The notes under the pieces are model-generated. The model was not told where the DNA came from. It ran no database searches and worked only from the letters and a program-made list of their open reading frames with translations. A program made the position numbers and the translations under genes. A stretch of DNA of 20,145 bases, taken from NCBI GenBank assembly GCA_026770585.1, contig MU647088.1, positions 34,013 to 54,157 of the forward strand, written 5' to 3'. Numbering within the stretch: the first letter of the stretch is position 1; each line of letters starts with the position of its first letter. Positions 1 to 8,026 of the stretch are shown in pieces. This DNA comes from Baffinella frigidus. Lineage: Eukaryota > Cryptophyceae > Cryptomonadales > Baffinellaceae.

Positions 1-79
1 GGGGGGGGAGAGAGAGAGAGAGAGAGGGAGGGAGGGTGTAAGAGAGCCCCGTACCCCCTTGCCCCCCCGAGCATGCTTA

Positions 80-213
80 TCCGGGGAAACCTATTTTTCT
101 GTCATTTGATGGCAATCAAAGTTACTACGCAGGTTCTTTTATATTACTAATAAGAACGAATTGTGTAGTAATTTTCGTTGCCATCAAATGAAAGAAAAAT
201 AGGTTTCCCCGGA
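80..213. mobile_element. Long-arm foldback with TA flanks
   Basis: Arms of about 37 bp (TCCGGGGAAACCTATTTTTC ... / GAAAAATAGGTTTCCCCGGA) surround a divergent AT-rich middle with GTGTAGTAATTTTC. TA flanks both sides. It lies inside a direct repeat (about 34-76 and 290-331), so it may have inserted into one unit. Confidence 0.8.
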
Positions 214-240
214 TAAATGCGCCTCAGCCCACGCGAGCGT

Positions 241-242
<2 letters not shown>

Positions 243-289
<47 letters not shown>

Positions 290-295
290 GGGAGG
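243..295. repeat. GA microsatellite within a direct repeat
   Basis: A GA tract followed by GGAGGGTGTAAGAGAGCCCC-GTACCCCCT. The same tract and flank occur at 1-60. Confidence 0.88.
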
Positions 296-341
296 GTGTA
301 AGAGAGCCCCGTACCCCCTGCACCCCGAGCACGCGCCTCAG

Positions 342-426
342 GCGAAATGGTCACGGCCGTGCGCTCCCGCCGCAACTCCGTCTCTGCTGCGGTCACGATC
401 ACCTCCTCCCCCCCACACCGTTTTGA
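342..426 (+). pseudogene. Exon-like repeat copy (EMVTAVRSRRNSVSAAVTIT)
   Basis: After CCTCAG this segment reads EMVTAVRSRRNSVSAAVTIT and then SSPPHRF followed by a stop. It shares its first half with 581-630. It shares about 60 bp with the minus-strand segment at 2653-2715, where the frame continues as THRFEAYGHG into GGTACTCTC, a possible donor. The three copies look like duplicated exon pieces next to GA/CT tracts. Confidence 0.3.
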
Positions 427-580
427 TAGTTACATTTGTGTGCGAGCCAGGATGTTGTGCCTTAAGTCAACAAAGGGGATCTCGGCAGTAAGTTGCCATG
501 TCGTGTAGATGGACCTGCTCTGGGAGCAGAGCTGCCAAAAATTGGCTTAAGGCGCTAGCTTTCAGGGGGAGTTGACTTAG

Positions 581-630
581 GCGAAATGAGCACTGCCGTG
601 CGCTCCAGCCGAAACTCCATCTCTCCAAAG
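581..630 (+). CDS. Candidate small exon (EMSTAVRSSRNSISPK), unknown
   Basis: This 50-nt segment is bounded by an acceptor-like GACTTAG and a good donor (AAAG|GTGAGG). It reads EMSTAVRSSRNSISPK. A related longer segment occurs at 342-426 on the + strand and, inverted, at 2653-2715. The function is unknown. It could be a repeat that happens to carry splice-like borders. Confidence 0.3.
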
Positions 631-844
631 GTGAGGATCTCATGTAAAAACAGATTAGATGGTACAGTGGACCTACCCTAACACATACCCGTCGGGGCCG
701 GACTGATTGAGTATGTGTCGAGGGTAGGTATGCGTTAGGGTGTCCACCCTTCAGGCATACTTCCTTGCAGGGGGGTATAAAAGGAGGTTGAAATTGCATG
801 GCCTCGGACACTCATGTATGTGCCTCGGCGATGACTAACCCCTA

Positions 845-986
845 GCTCTGTCCCACTTGATTTCGTCTCATCATTAAAAACATTAGCCGTCATTATTAGT
901 TTTCAAGGATTATCTCCCGTACAAATTAAGTGTCCATCTACGGCTAATTTTTTTTAATGATGAGACGGAATCAAGTGGGACAGAGC
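845..986. mobile_element. Long-arm foldback with TA flanks
   Basis: Arms of roughly 45 bp beginning GCTCTGTCCCACTTGATTTC and ending GAATCAAGTGGGACAGAGC, flanked by CTA/TAG. The short AT-rich loop holds no gene. Confidence 0.82.
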
Positions 987-989
987 TAG

Positions 990-1357
990 AACCCGGGCAG
1001 GCCTGGTCCTAGGAAAACCTTGTTATCATTAGTTACCAGGAAGTCCTTCTCCCCATTACCCACCACGAAAAACACGTGTTACCATCAGTCAACCACCATG
1101 AAACTTCTCTTGTAGGGTTTAGGGCTGAGGGCGACAAAGGAGCGAACACAAGGCCATTTCCTCGCATCTTCGTATACGTTGTGTCCTTGGTGATATACGA
1201 CGCTGGGTAGGTGACTCTCTCGAGCTATCTCCTGCTCTCGTGAGTCGCCTCCCACCTTTTGATAATTTTATCTCGCCGAGAACATACCAGAATCTATCCT
1301 GATAAAAAGGCGTCAGATAGCATCATTTCATGCCTAAAATAGCACATACACCCTTAC
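990..1357. other. Non-repetitive stretch, no supported gene
   Basis: No repeat family or clear exon is seen. It contains small inverted motifs (GGTAGGTGACTC / GAGTCGCCTCCCACC). A minus-strand reading of 51 codons at 1185-1033 is Trp-rich and unproven. It would be intron or 3' sequence of the 1358-1636 exon if that exon is real. Confidence 0.4.
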
Positions 1358-1636
1358 CTTCCGCGCGGGGAGCCTAAGATAGCGGGACAGAATCTGTCTG
1401 GTGCCAAAATTGAATCGAGAATCCCACGCACCCTCAACAACACCCCACATCATCGTGTATTCGTCAACACGGTACCACCCTGGAGTCAACTTGGGGGCAA
1501 ATCTTGAGTCAATCTCCCACAGATGCACTCGGATTCCAAGTGCATTAAATTTCTTCTCTGGAAGCAGGACGAACCACCGCCCCTTCCGCCCAGCGTTCAT
1601 CAACCCCAGGGCCGCCCCCGAGATCGCGACACGGTA
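1358..1636 (-). CDS. Probable orphan exon, unknown protein
   Basis: An open frame of exactly 93 codons has non-repetitive, protein-like composition (for example GRWFVLLPEKKFNALGIRVH, then WEIDSRFAPK, GWYRVDEYTMMWGVVEGAWD). It ends in ARK at a strong donor (GAAG|GTAAGG). The 5' border is inside GAGAGAGTACCG, next to a long GA tract, so the acceptor is ambiguous. I do not recognise the family. A possible downstream reading of 51 codons ending in TAA (1185-1033, minus strand) follows an AG but is weak. Degraded repeats of its first codons occur at about 1905-1925 and 2010-2020. Confidence 0.5.
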
Positions 1637-1890
1637 CTCTCTCTCTCTCTCTCTCTCGCTCTCTCTCTCGCTCTCGCTATCGCTCTCTCTCGCACTCTCT
1701 CGCACTCTCTCGCACTCTCGCTCTCTCTCGCTCTCTCTCGCTCTCTCTCTCGTTCTCGCTCTCTCTCGATCTCTCTCGCTCTCTCTCGCTCTCCCTCGCT
1801 CTCTCCCTCGCTCTCGCACTCTCGCTCTCTCTCGCACTCTCGCTCTCGTTCTCTCTCGCACTCTCGCTCTCTCTCTCTCTCTCTCGATCT
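1635..1890. repeat. CT microsatellite with CG interruptions
   Basis: A long (CT)n tract is broken at intervals by CG, CAC or CAT. Open frames through it (poly Ser-Leu or Arg-Glu) are low-complexity artefacts. Confidence 0.9.
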
Positions 1891-2221
1891 CCGTGACGTC
1901 ACAGAGAGCGTGACACGGTACCCCCAACTCCCCAAGAGAGATTGGTAACCTATTGCCAAACAACCAGCGTCCGCCCTGGTGCTCTCTGTGACAGAGAGCT
2001 TCACACGGCACAGCCACCCCAAGGTTTAGGGGGTTAAGGTGTAGGGCTTCAGGAACCCAGCGCCGTCCCAGAGAGCGACTAGTCAACCGCGTCTTGTTCG
2101 TGTCGAGATTACGATTTTGTCTCGGCCTGCGGTAGGAGGTCCGAGGCAATGCCGTAGGCCTAACTACCCCATTTTCAGGCCGTTACCCTATTAATGTGAA
2201 GACGGAGTCCAAGGCGAGCTA

Positions 2222-2341
2222 CAGGGGTACCTCGCTCATAAGAAACTGCCCCCCTCCCCCTAGGACCACCATAGGGCCCTAGGCGTAGGCCTACTGTAGG
2301 GTCCTAGGGGGGGGCGGTTTCTTATTAGTGAGGTACCCCTG
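2222..2341. mobile_element. Family A foldback MITE, copy A1
   Basis: A complete copy with terminal inverted repeats CAGGGGTACCTCGCTCATAA / TTATTAGTGAGGTACCCCTG flanked by TA on both sides. The core carries CCTAGGACC...GGTCCTAGG type inner repeats. There is no coding capacity, so it is a non-autonomous element. Confidence 0.85.
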
Positions 2342-2394
2342 TAGAGGGTGATGTCTCCCAGTCCTGAAGCGGGCCCATTTCCCGCCATTCCTGA

Positions 2395-2512
2395 GCCACA
2401 CAGCGGGCTGCGAAGGGATTTTCGGGCACCGAGAGCCCGATTTTCCGTGACCTTGTCCGTAGGAACCCCCCTATGTCCCTACGGATTGCCTAGCGTAGGG
2501 TCGTAGGTCTGA
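2395..2512. mobile_element. Family C foldback, partial
   Basis: It starts CCACACAGCGGGCTGCGAAG, with the hairpin GGGCACCGAGAGCCC and a GTAGG...CCTACGGAT core. The right CCCGCTGTGTG end is missing. Confidence 0.6.
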
Positions 2513-2559
2513 TCGCTAACTATCGAAGAACACAGAACGTGTATCGTTAGGTCGTTTAG

Positions 2560-2602
2560 GAGAGAGCGAGAGCGAGAGAGAGCGAGAGCGAGAGAGAGCG
2601 AG

Positions 2603-2639
<37 letters not shown>
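2560..2639. repeat. GA microsatellite
   Basis: A GA/GC-GA tract next to a possible exon border (GTACCGTGTCC), inverted relative to the tract at 1635-1890. Confidence 0.9.
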
Positions 2640-2641
<2 letters not shown>

Positions 2642-2652
2642 CGTGTCCGTAG

Positions 2653-2738
2653 GCCTCAAAACGGTGTGTGGGGGAGGAGGTGATCGTGACCGCAGCAGAG
2701 ACGGAGTTTCGGCGCGAGCGAGGCTTTCTTGTTGCCAA
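2653..2738 (-). CDS. Candidate exon fragment upstream of the 1358-1636 exon
   Basis: On the minus strand this reads RRNSVSAAVTITSS, then PTHRFEAYGHG, up to ACACG|GTACTC. That border is the inverted complement of the GAGTACCGTGT at the start of the 1636-1358 exon. Joining G|GTACTC to GAG|AG TAC would keep one frame (H-E-YRVAISG). This is a plausible but unproven splice, in an intron flanked by inverted ends and GA tracts. Confidence 0.3.
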
Positions 2739-2880
2739 CCGCGCTTCTTGTGCGGGTCAACATTAGTCAACCGCGCTTCGTGTGCGTGTCTCGATCAGTC
2801 AACCGCTTCGTGTGCGTGTCTCTATTAGTCAACCGCTTCGTGTGCGTGTCTCTATTAGTCAACCGCGCTTCTTGTTGGCA
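2736..2880 (+). repeat. ~30-32 bp minisatellite (TAGTCAACCGCTTCGTGTGCG)
   Basis: About five units of AGTCAACCGC(GC)TTCGTGTGCG plus TGTCTCTATT. A single related unit occurs at about 2082-2113. Confidence 0.8.
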
Positions 2881-3212
2881 GGTGGACACTCCGATCCGCG
2901 CGGTCCCGGAACTTCCCGAGACTGACTCGTGCGTTCCCCAACCCTAAGAGCGATGCTGGTCAATGTTGGCCGCTTTTCGGGTAGCCGGTTCGTCGGTTTG
3001 CTCGTTTGATTTGTACCAGAATTCTCGAAACGATGCGTTTTGACGTGGAAACGACGAACCGTCGCATGTCACCAGGCCAGTACGTACCATCTGTACCACG
3101 AAAACGAAACGTTGCGTTCTGAGATTCCCACTGATGACCTGCCGTGCGCAGGTCGCCGTTACCGCAGAGGCCTGAACTCCAGCGGAAGAACAGCACCGGC
3201 AGCAACCGGGCG
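2881..3212. other. Unassigned stretch
   Basis: Mixed-composition DNA without a convincing exon. TTTGTACCAGAATTCTCGA resembles the loop of the 17407-17555 foldback (TTTGTACCAGAATCG), so it may hold element debris. Confidence 0.4.
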
Positions 3213-3321
3213 CGCAGCCACCTCTAGGCCTGTCAACTTTAGGGATGGCGCCCGAAAGTTGACCGCCCTAGAGCAGCCACCTCTAGGGCTGTCAGCTTTA
3301 GGGATGACGCAGCCACTTCTA
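3213..3321 (+). repeat. Direct repeat used as family A target
   Basis: GCAGCCACCTCTAGG-CTGTCA-CTTTAGGGATG occurs at 3214 and 3273, and starts a third time at 3309, where family A copy A2 interrupts it. Confidence 0.75.
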
Positions 3322-3438
3322 CAGGGGTACCTCGCTCATAAGAAAGCGCCCTCCCCTAGGACCCTACCGTAGGGCTATGCCTAGGGCCCTATGGTGGTCC
3401 TGAGGGGGGGGGGGGTTCTTATGAGCGAGGTACCCCTG
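3322..3438. mobile_element. Family A foldback MITE, copy A2 (with empty-site comparison)
   Basis: It carries the same ends as A1 and is flanked by TA. It sits in the third copy of a local direct repeat. Copy two reads CACCTC-TA-GGGCTGTC and this one reads CACTTC-TA-[element]-TA-GGGCTCTC. The uninterrupted repeat therefore serves as an empty site and shows a TA target duplication. Confidence 0.88.
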
Positions 3439-3499
3439 TAGGGCTCTCGACTGCACGTGTGAGGACTGACCGCCTCGGGCGGAGCACACAAGACTTTTA

Positions 3500-3599
3500 T
3501 CCCTTAAGTGGCGAGTAGGCTCACACACCCTACGGTAGAGTCCTAGGACCTGCCTAGGGCGAGTGAGGGCGAATATTCGCCCGTCCGCCGCTTAAGGGA
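3500..3599. mobile_element. Family B foldback MITE, copy B1
   Basis: Inverted ends TCCCTTAAGTGGCGAG / CCGCTTAAGGGA surround a core with CCTACGGTAGAGTCCTAGG and the palindrome GGGCGAATATTCGCCC. The element is about 100 bp with no coding capacity. Confidence 0.82.
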
Positions 3600-3689
3600 T
3601 GCAGACTTTAGGGTTTAGAGCAAGACACCGCCTCCCCCTGGGACCCTCCAGTGCCAGACCGACCAAAACTCCTTGAGGTATGTACAGTA

Positions 3690-3807
3690 CAGGGGTACCT
3701 CGCTCATAAGAAACCGCCCCCCCCTAGGACCCTACAGTAGGCCTATGCCTAGGGCCCTATGGTGGTCCTATGTGGGGGGGCGGTTTCTTATGAGCGAGGT
3801 ACCCCTG
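3690..3807. mobile_element. Family A foldback MITE, copy A3
   Basis: Complete inverted ends and TA flanks. TGTACAG also occurs on both sides, which may be chance or a longer duplication. The core lies in the orientation opposite to A1. Confidence 0.85.
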
Positions 3808-3872
3808 TATGTACAGTAGAGCCGATCCGTAAGGCTCTGTGGTGGTCCTAGGAGGCTGCATCGGTGTGAGTA

Positions 3873-3989
3873 CAGGGGTACCTCGCTCATAAGAAACTCC
3901 AACCCCCCTAGGACCACCATAGGGGCCCAGGCATAGGCCCACTGTAGGGTCGTAGGGGGAGGTGGTTTCGTATGAGCGAGGTACCCCTG
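3873..3989. mobile_element. Family A foldback MITE, copy A4
   Basis: Complete inverted ends flanked by TA. The core is in the A1 orientation. It lies 65 bp from A3. Confidence 0.85.
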
Positions 3990-4151
3990 TAGGTTGGGGG
4001 GATGGGGCGAGAAGATGCGGGGTGTGTTGAGGATCCGTGCGTGTTTGTCGATTGTTTTATTTTTGTCGGCGGGGCGACGAAAGAGCGTGTGGGAGTCGAA
4101 TGTGTTTATGTTTCCAGTGCAACGGACGGAGATGCGTGAGAAAGAGACGTT

Positions 4152-4262
4152 GTGCCATCCGAAAGCAAAAATGCTTTCCCTGCAGATCCCTTCTACGGAA
4201 CGGCGTGTCGTTGAGCTATGTTGGGAGAAATTAAAACCTAAAGGACCTAAAGGATCAAATTT
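4152..4262 (+). repeat. Dispersed repeat E, copy 1
   Basis: GCAAAAATGCTTTCCCTGCAG is followed by CTACGGAA.GGCGTGTCGTTG and ATTAAAACCTAAAGGACCTA. It is shared with 5310-5392 and 8440-8527 (both minus). All copies retain a frame reading CW[EA]KLKPKGPK. Possibly a remnant of a larger element. Confidence 0.6.
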
Positions 4263-4352
4263 AGGCGAGGTCGCTCGTGCTGCTAGGTGTGACTCTATGC
4301 CCTCTCCGCTCAGCTGCGGCACCCTCGCGCCCCGGTGCAGGAGTTAGTGAGC

Positions 4353-4430
4353 GGAGTTTGTGCTAAGCTTGCTTCCCTCCTTGTAAAACTCACAGGAAAA
4401 ATCTGGATAAAAAGTCTCAGCACAAACTCC
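4353..4430. mobile_element. Small foldback GGAGTTTGTGCTAAG
   Basis: Arms GGAGTTTGTGCTAAG / CTCAGCACAAACTCC. Single arms also occur at 4551-4568 and 5258-5275. Confidence 0.6.
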
Positions 4431-4867
4431 TTAGTACGCCGTGACCTACCCCGACCCAAGGATATGTGTCTGGATGGGGCGCGCACTGTGGCACTATCCC
4501 CTTTCCGCTCAGCTGTGCCCCCCTCGCGTGTCCCGGCCCTGGAGTTTGTGGGAGGAGTTTGTGCTGAGATTCCGAGCAGTTTGTGCTGCTATGCATCCGC
4601 ACAGCTCGTCGTGTGCGAAGCGATTGTGAGCAATTCGGGACGAAGGCGGCAACCAGTTCACACTAGTCACCGTCGAGGGCATGCTTACTGAAGCTGGTTG
4701 GTACTCTAAAACTGGTTGATGTTATAAAGACGCGTACACACACGGACGACTGGTTGTGGGGTTAGTAAAGGTGGAGGGCACGCTTACTGAAACAAATGCC
4801 AACGACCCGCCCTTCCGCGCGGGGTCCGGTTCAGGTTTGGGGATTTCTCAAAGGAAGATCAGGTTCC
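4431..4867. other. Unassigned stretch with short direct repeats
   Basis: TCCGCTCAGCTG...CCCTCGCG at 4505-4535 repeats 4306-4330, and GAGGGCA.GCTTACTGAA occurs at about 4675 and 4774. No gene recognised. Confidence 0.4.
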
Positions 4868-5024
4868 GTTGGTGGAGCCATTTGCTGATGAAACTTTTCA
4901 TTGATCGTGTCCAATTCTGACCCAATTTTATGCTTTCCCTGACAAATTGGCTTGATCGTGTCCAATTTCCATGAATATCGGGACAATTTTGAAGTATATA
5001 TTTTAGAAAATGGCTCCACCAACG
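4868..5024. mobile_element. Foldback with GTTGGTGGAGCCATTT arms
   Basis: Arms GTTGGTGGAGCCATTT / AAATGGCTCCACCAAC surround an AT-rich loop that contains TTGATCGTGTCCAATT twice. No coding content recognised. Confidence 0.65.
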
Positions 5025-5309
5025 CGACCTGAGGTCGCGTTGGGATTTCCTAAAACTGGATCGGATCCCGCGTAGTGAGATTCCGCCTACGCGGAACAGC
5101 TAAATGCCATTTCGCCCTGAGTATTTCGATTATTCTCTTTAGGCCTTGGAATCGGCAACTTTTGGAGGGAACACACACAAATAATTGACTTTAACTTGTC
5201 TTCCAACCGCAAGAAATACCCGCGGTCGGCCGGATGAGACATCTAGCCCTCCCGCGTAGGGAGTTTGTGCTGAGATTCTGCAGCCTGCGTCCCTCCTTTC
5301 TACGCCTCA

Positions 5310-5392
5310 GAACCTTTAGGTCCTTTAGGTTTTAATTTCGCCCAACATATGCCAACGCCACGCCCAAAAAGCATTTTTGCCTTCGGATCGCG
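5310..5392 (-). repeat. Dispersed repeat E, copy 2 (internally deleted)
   Basis: It has the same ends as copy 1 but lacks the CTGCAG...CTACGGAA middle. It reads CWAKLKPKGPKG on the minus strand. Confidence 0.55.
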
Positions 5393-5483
5393 ATTAGCTC
5401 GCCAGTGTAGAGGCTCATGTAGAGGGGATAAAGGGTGGCTCTCTTGGAACAGTATCCCGTGGTTGCGGGAGGCTGCGCATCCT

Positions 5484-5590
5484 TTAGGCGGACACCGGAA
5501 CTTGTTCTGAAGAAAGGCCATGCTTCCTTTCGAATCACATCAAGCCCCCCCTGCACAGAGGATCGCGGCAGAAACCGGCTCAAAGGTTTC
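5484..5590 (+). repeat. Dispersed repeat F, copy 1
   Basis: GCGGACACCGGAACTTGTTC through GAGGATCGCGGCAGAAACCG is shared with 6818-6915 with scattered substitutions. No gene recognised. Confidence 0.6.
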
Positions 5591-5613
5591 CTCGTCGGGC
5601 ATGTCACACGCTA

Positions 5614-5730
5614 CATGGGTACCTCGCTCATAAGAAACCGCCCCTCCCCTAAGACCACCGTAGGACCCTAGGCATGGTCCTTCTGTAGCGCCCCAGGGGG
5701 AGGCTGTTTCTTATGAGCGACGTACCCCTG
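5614..5730. mobile_element. Family A foldback MITE, copy A5
   Basis: The left end begins CATGGGTACCTCG (one substitution) and the right end is GAGCGACGTACCCCTG. Flanking TA is present on both sides. Confidence 0.83.
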
Positions 5731-5784
5731 TACCCGCCAGGCCAGCTCTCCAGAGCTGCATGGCTCCGTTCTGCTGCATACGTA

Positions 5785-5885
5785 TCCCTTAAGTGGCGAG
5801 TAGGCTCATGCGCCCTACCGTAGGGTCCTAGGACCTGCCTAGGACCTCTTGGGGGTCAATTTTGACCCCCTCGCCACTCAGGGGA
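5785..5885. mobile_element. Family B foldback MITE, copy B2
   Basis: Ends TCCCTTAAGTGGCGAG / CTCGCCACTCAGGGGA with TA on each side. The inner palindrome is GGGGGTCAATTTTGACCCCC instead of the B1 palindrome, so the loop has been replaced or diverged while staying self-complementary. Confidence 0.82.
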
Positions 5886-5937
5886 TATGTAGTGCCATAG
5901 TCGGAGTTCCCCATTTATAAGACGGAGCGCGGGGACA

Positions 5938-6002
5938 CCAAAAGCGCCCGCCCCCACACACCGTGTGTGGGGAGGCGCTTTCTTATGAGTGAGGTACCCC
6001 TG
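5938..6002. mobile_element. Family A remnant, copy A6
   Basis: An intact right arm (TTTCTTATGAGTGAGGTACC) is preceded by a CACACACCGTGTGTG palindrome instead of the usual core. It is a deleted copy. Confidence 0.6.
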
Positions 6003-6047
6003 CAACAGCCAGCTTATCAGCAAACTTGCGAGCGAGGCTTTCGTGCC

Positions 6048-6100
6048 TAGAGCCCTATGGTGGTCCTAGGGGGGAGAAGTGTTTTCTTACGAGCAAAGTC
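6048..6100. mobile_element. Family A decayed right-half fragment
   Basis: The core CCTATGGTGGTCCTAGG and a mutated TTTTCTTACGAGCAAAG arm remain. The left arm and outer end are missing. Confidence 0.5.
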
Positions 6101-6221
6101 TGCCACCTTATCTGCGAACTTCCTAGCGAGATTCGCGTCCTCGACAAACGGGACGTTTCCCTGCTCCAGCCTGAGAACGTTGGCCCTGCGGGAACGCAGG
6201 ACGTTTAGCACCTTTAGGTTA

Positions 6222-6339
6222 CAGGGGTACCCCGCTCATAAGAAACCGCCCCCCCCTAGGACCCTACCGTAGGACCATGCCTAGGGTCCTAGCGTGGCCC
6301 TAAGGGGGGGGGTGCTTTCTGGTGAGCGAGGTACCCCTG
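6222..6339. mobile_element. Family A foldback MITE, copy A7
   Basis: A complete element with TA flanks. GCACCTT occurs close to both ends outside the element. Confidence 0.83.
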
Positions 6340-6366
6340 TAGCACCTTGGGGTTTGATTCCCAACA

Positions 6367-6635
6367 TCCACTCGAGAATGGAAGAGGAGCCTATTTACAT
6401 GTGGGGTTGTACACAGATGCTGAAGGCCCTGCTTTGCCGCAGGCCCTGCCACACACGGCGGATCAATCACCCTTTTTAAAACCCGGGGAGCTGTACACGT
6501 GAGGCACTGTGTAGTAATTTTCATATGATTGTCACGTGACCGCCCGCTTTTCGGGCGGCCACGTGACCAATCCCCATACAAACCGCCTACACTCGACTTT
6601 GAAAAGGGTGTTGGATCGGCCTCGTGTGGAGCTGG
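6367..6635. repeat. Dispersed repeat J, copy 1, with a long hairpin
   Basis: It shares GGAAGAGG...ATGTGGGGTTGT and GCCTCGTGTGGAGC with 14526-14742, and GTGTAGTAATTTTCATA in inverted orientation. It contains the hairpin CACGTGACCGCCCG / CGGGCGGCCACGTG at 6532-6566. Confidence 0.55.
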
Positions 6636-6670
6636 ACCCTCAGGACCTTTACGTTTCGTTGATTCCCACC

Positions 6671-6775
6671 ATACTTCACGTGCCCAGTAGGCGCAGACGC
6701 CCTACGGTAGGGCCGTAGGACCTGCCTAGGACTTGGCGTGGGTCTTTCAAGACCCCCCGGCCACTTAAGGTGTAT
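6671..6775. mobile_element. Family B decayed copy B3
   Basis: The core CCCTACGGTAGGGCCGTAGG-ACCTGCCTAGG is intact. Ends are mutated (ATACTTCACGTGCCCAGTAGG / GGCCACTTAAGGTGTAT). The inner stem is GGGTCTTTCAAGACCC. Confidence 0.7.
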
Positions 6776-6817
6776 CATACCTGTGGGTCCTTTAGGTTCT
6801 TCGAGCTCCCAACATAG

Positions 6818-6915
6818 GCGGACACCGGAACTTGTTCTGCGGGAAAGCCATGCTTTCTTTCGGATCACATCACCCCCGGTGCAGAGGATCGCGGCCGAAA
6901 CCGGCTAAAGGGTAT
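6818..6915 (+). repeat. Dispersed repeat F, copy 2
   Basis: Second copy of the segment at 5484-5590. A shortened repeat E-like motif (TCCTTTAGGTTCTTCGAGC, CCAACATAG) precedes it, so E and F may be parts of one element. Confidence 0.6.
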
Positions 6916-6982
6916 CCTCACCTGACCACCGAGTACGAGCCAGACTTTCAAGAGCTGGACGGCAAAGCCAAGTTGAAAGGTA

Positions 6983-7082
6983 TCCCTTAAGTGACCAGTA
7001 GGTTCATACTCCGTACCGTAGGGCCCTAGGACCTGCCTAGGGCGAGTTAGGGCGAATATTCACCCTATGGTCACTTAAGGGA
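6983..7082. mobile_element. Family B foldback MITE, copy B4
   Basis: Ends TCCCTTAAGTGACCAGTAGG / TGGTCACTTAAGGGA with perfect TA flanks. The inner stem is GGGCGAATATTCACCC. It abuts family A copy A8 through one TA. Confidence 0.85.
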
Positions 7083-7084
7083 TA

Positions 7085-7199
7085 GGGGCACCTCGCTCAT
7101 AAGAAACGCCCACCACCCTAGGACCATCATAGGGTCCTAGGCATAGACCTACTATAGGGTCCTAGGGTGAGGCGCTTTCTTACGAGCGAGGCACCCCTG
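7085..7199. mobile_element. Family A foldback MITE, copy A8, abutting a family B copy
   Basis: The arms are GGGGCACCTCGCTCATAAG / CTTACGAGCGAGGCACCCC. The left flanking TA is the same TA that flanks the family B copy 6983-7082, so the two elements share one target dinucleotide. Confidence 0.83.
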
Positions 7200-7206
7200 T
7201 AGCTCT

Positions 7207-7350
7207 CCACTTAGCAGCGGCCGAGTTCTTTTTCGCCCGGAGATCCGGGCGAAAATCCGTTGGCATCCGTAGCAATGGATAAGATTCTACAAATGGTTCA
7301 GGTGGACTGTATCCGTGAAGGTCCGTGAAGCCCCCAGTGTCTGCTAAGTG
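7207..7350. mobile_element. Family K foldback, copy 1
   Basis: Ends CCACTTAGCAGCGGCC / GTCTGCTAAGTG. The internal hairpin is TTTCGCCCGGAGATCCGGGCGAAA. Its reverse complement matches 15913-16051 across the middle (CTTCACGGAT.CAGTCCA, AATCTTATCCAT). Confidence 0.65.
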
Positions 7351-7438
7351 CATGTAAAGGGACTTGCAGGCAGCACCAGCGGTTTCAGTCAGGCCGGTTC
7401 ACACGCGCGTGCAGGAGCCTCCTAACGTTTAGGTCCTA

Positions 7439-7559
7439 CAGGGGTACCTCGCTCATAAGAAAGCGCCTCCTCGTAGCACCCTACAGTAGGTCCATGCCTA
7501 GGGTCCTGTGGTGGTCCTAAGGGGGGGGGGGGCGCTTTCTTATGAGCGAGGTACCCCTG
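7439..7559. mobile_element. Family A foldback MITE, copy A9
   Basis: The left end has TA and the right end reads CCCCTG-CA instead of TA. A truncated relative in inverted core orientation follows 11 bp later, suggesting a local duplication or inversion. Confidence 0.82.
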
Positions 7560-7570
7560 CACGCTCTGAG

Positions 7571-7679
7571 TCCTCATAAGAAAGCGCCCCCCCCCCCCCA
7601 GGACCACCACAGGACCCTAGGCATGGTCCTACTGTAGGGTGCTACGAGGAGGCGCTTTCTTATGAGCGAGGTACCCCTG
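7571..7679. mobile_element. Family A copy A10, left end truncated
   Basis: It begins inside the left arm (CTCATAAGAAAGCGCC), lacks CAGGGGTACC, and has an intact right arm ending ACCCCTGCA. The flank GCACGCT[CT/TA]GAGTCCT is repeated on each side. Confidence 0.78.
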
Positions 7680-7710
7680 CACGCTTAGAGTCCTGGGGCT
7701 ATCTTCCTAG

Positions 7711-7778
7711 AAGGAGAGGGTGCGGCGCGCTTCACGGCGGCGAGGCTCGCGCTCCACGACGCTCTGGGACATGTCAAA
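7711..7778 (+). CDS. Candidate exon (GEGAARFTAARLALHDALGHVK)
   Basis: Acceptor-like TATCTTCCTAG precedes it and a consensus donor AAA|GTAAGT follows. The 68-nt interval reads GEGAARFTAARL, then ALHDALGHVK, in one frame. The acceptor side (about 48 bp) is copied at 8024-8071 and the exon interior at 7866-7912. On the minus strand the same copy offers a good acceptor (CTCTCCTTCTAG), so orientation is not certain. No family recognised. Confidence 0.35.
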
Positions 7779-7806
7779 GTAAGTGCAGCAGCAGGGTTTC
7801 GCAAGG

Positions 7807-7862
7807 CAGTCACCTCGGACAGTTGGCTTCGGCGTCCGCGTGACCGGTCACGCGGGCGTACC
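7807..7862 (+). repeat. Dispersed repeat with GTGACCGGTCAC, copy 1
   Basis: GGCTTCGGCGTCCGCGTGAC-CGGTCACG.GGGCGT is shared with 13829-13882, together with the preceding AAGGCAGTCAC. It contains the palindrome GTGACCGGTCAC. Confidence 0.6.
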
Positions 7863-7920
7863 CGGATGCGGGCGCGCTTCGCGGCGGCGAGGCTCGCGCT
7901 CCACGACGCTGTCCGCATCC

Positions 7921-8026
7921 GGGTACACCCTCAACCCCTCAACCCATCCACCCCTCGACCCCTCAACCCTCAACCCTCAACCCATCCACCCCTCCACCCC
8001 TCAACCCCTCACCCCTCAACCCTGCA
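7921..8026 (+). repeat. CCCTCAA-type telomere-like array
   Basis: Tandem CCCTCAACCC/CCCATCCACCCCTC units. It is one of the few arrays with the C-rich strand on +. Confidence 0.8.

Noticed and set aside
467-811. Minus-strand frame of 114 codons
   Set aside because: It crosses the plus-strand exon-like module and shows no recognisable motif or splice borders.
1401-2149. Long frames of Ser-Leu or Arg-Glu through the CT tract on both strands
   Set aside because: They are produced by the dinucleotide repeat in every frame. Only the unique part at 1358-1636 looks coding.
2736-2880. CRISPR-like array
   Set aside because: Units are contiguous variants without unique spacers, and the context is eukaryotic.
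3768-4322. Minus-strand frame of 184 codons
   Set aside because: It passes through two family A elements and dispersed repeat E, so it is a chance frame through transposon debris.
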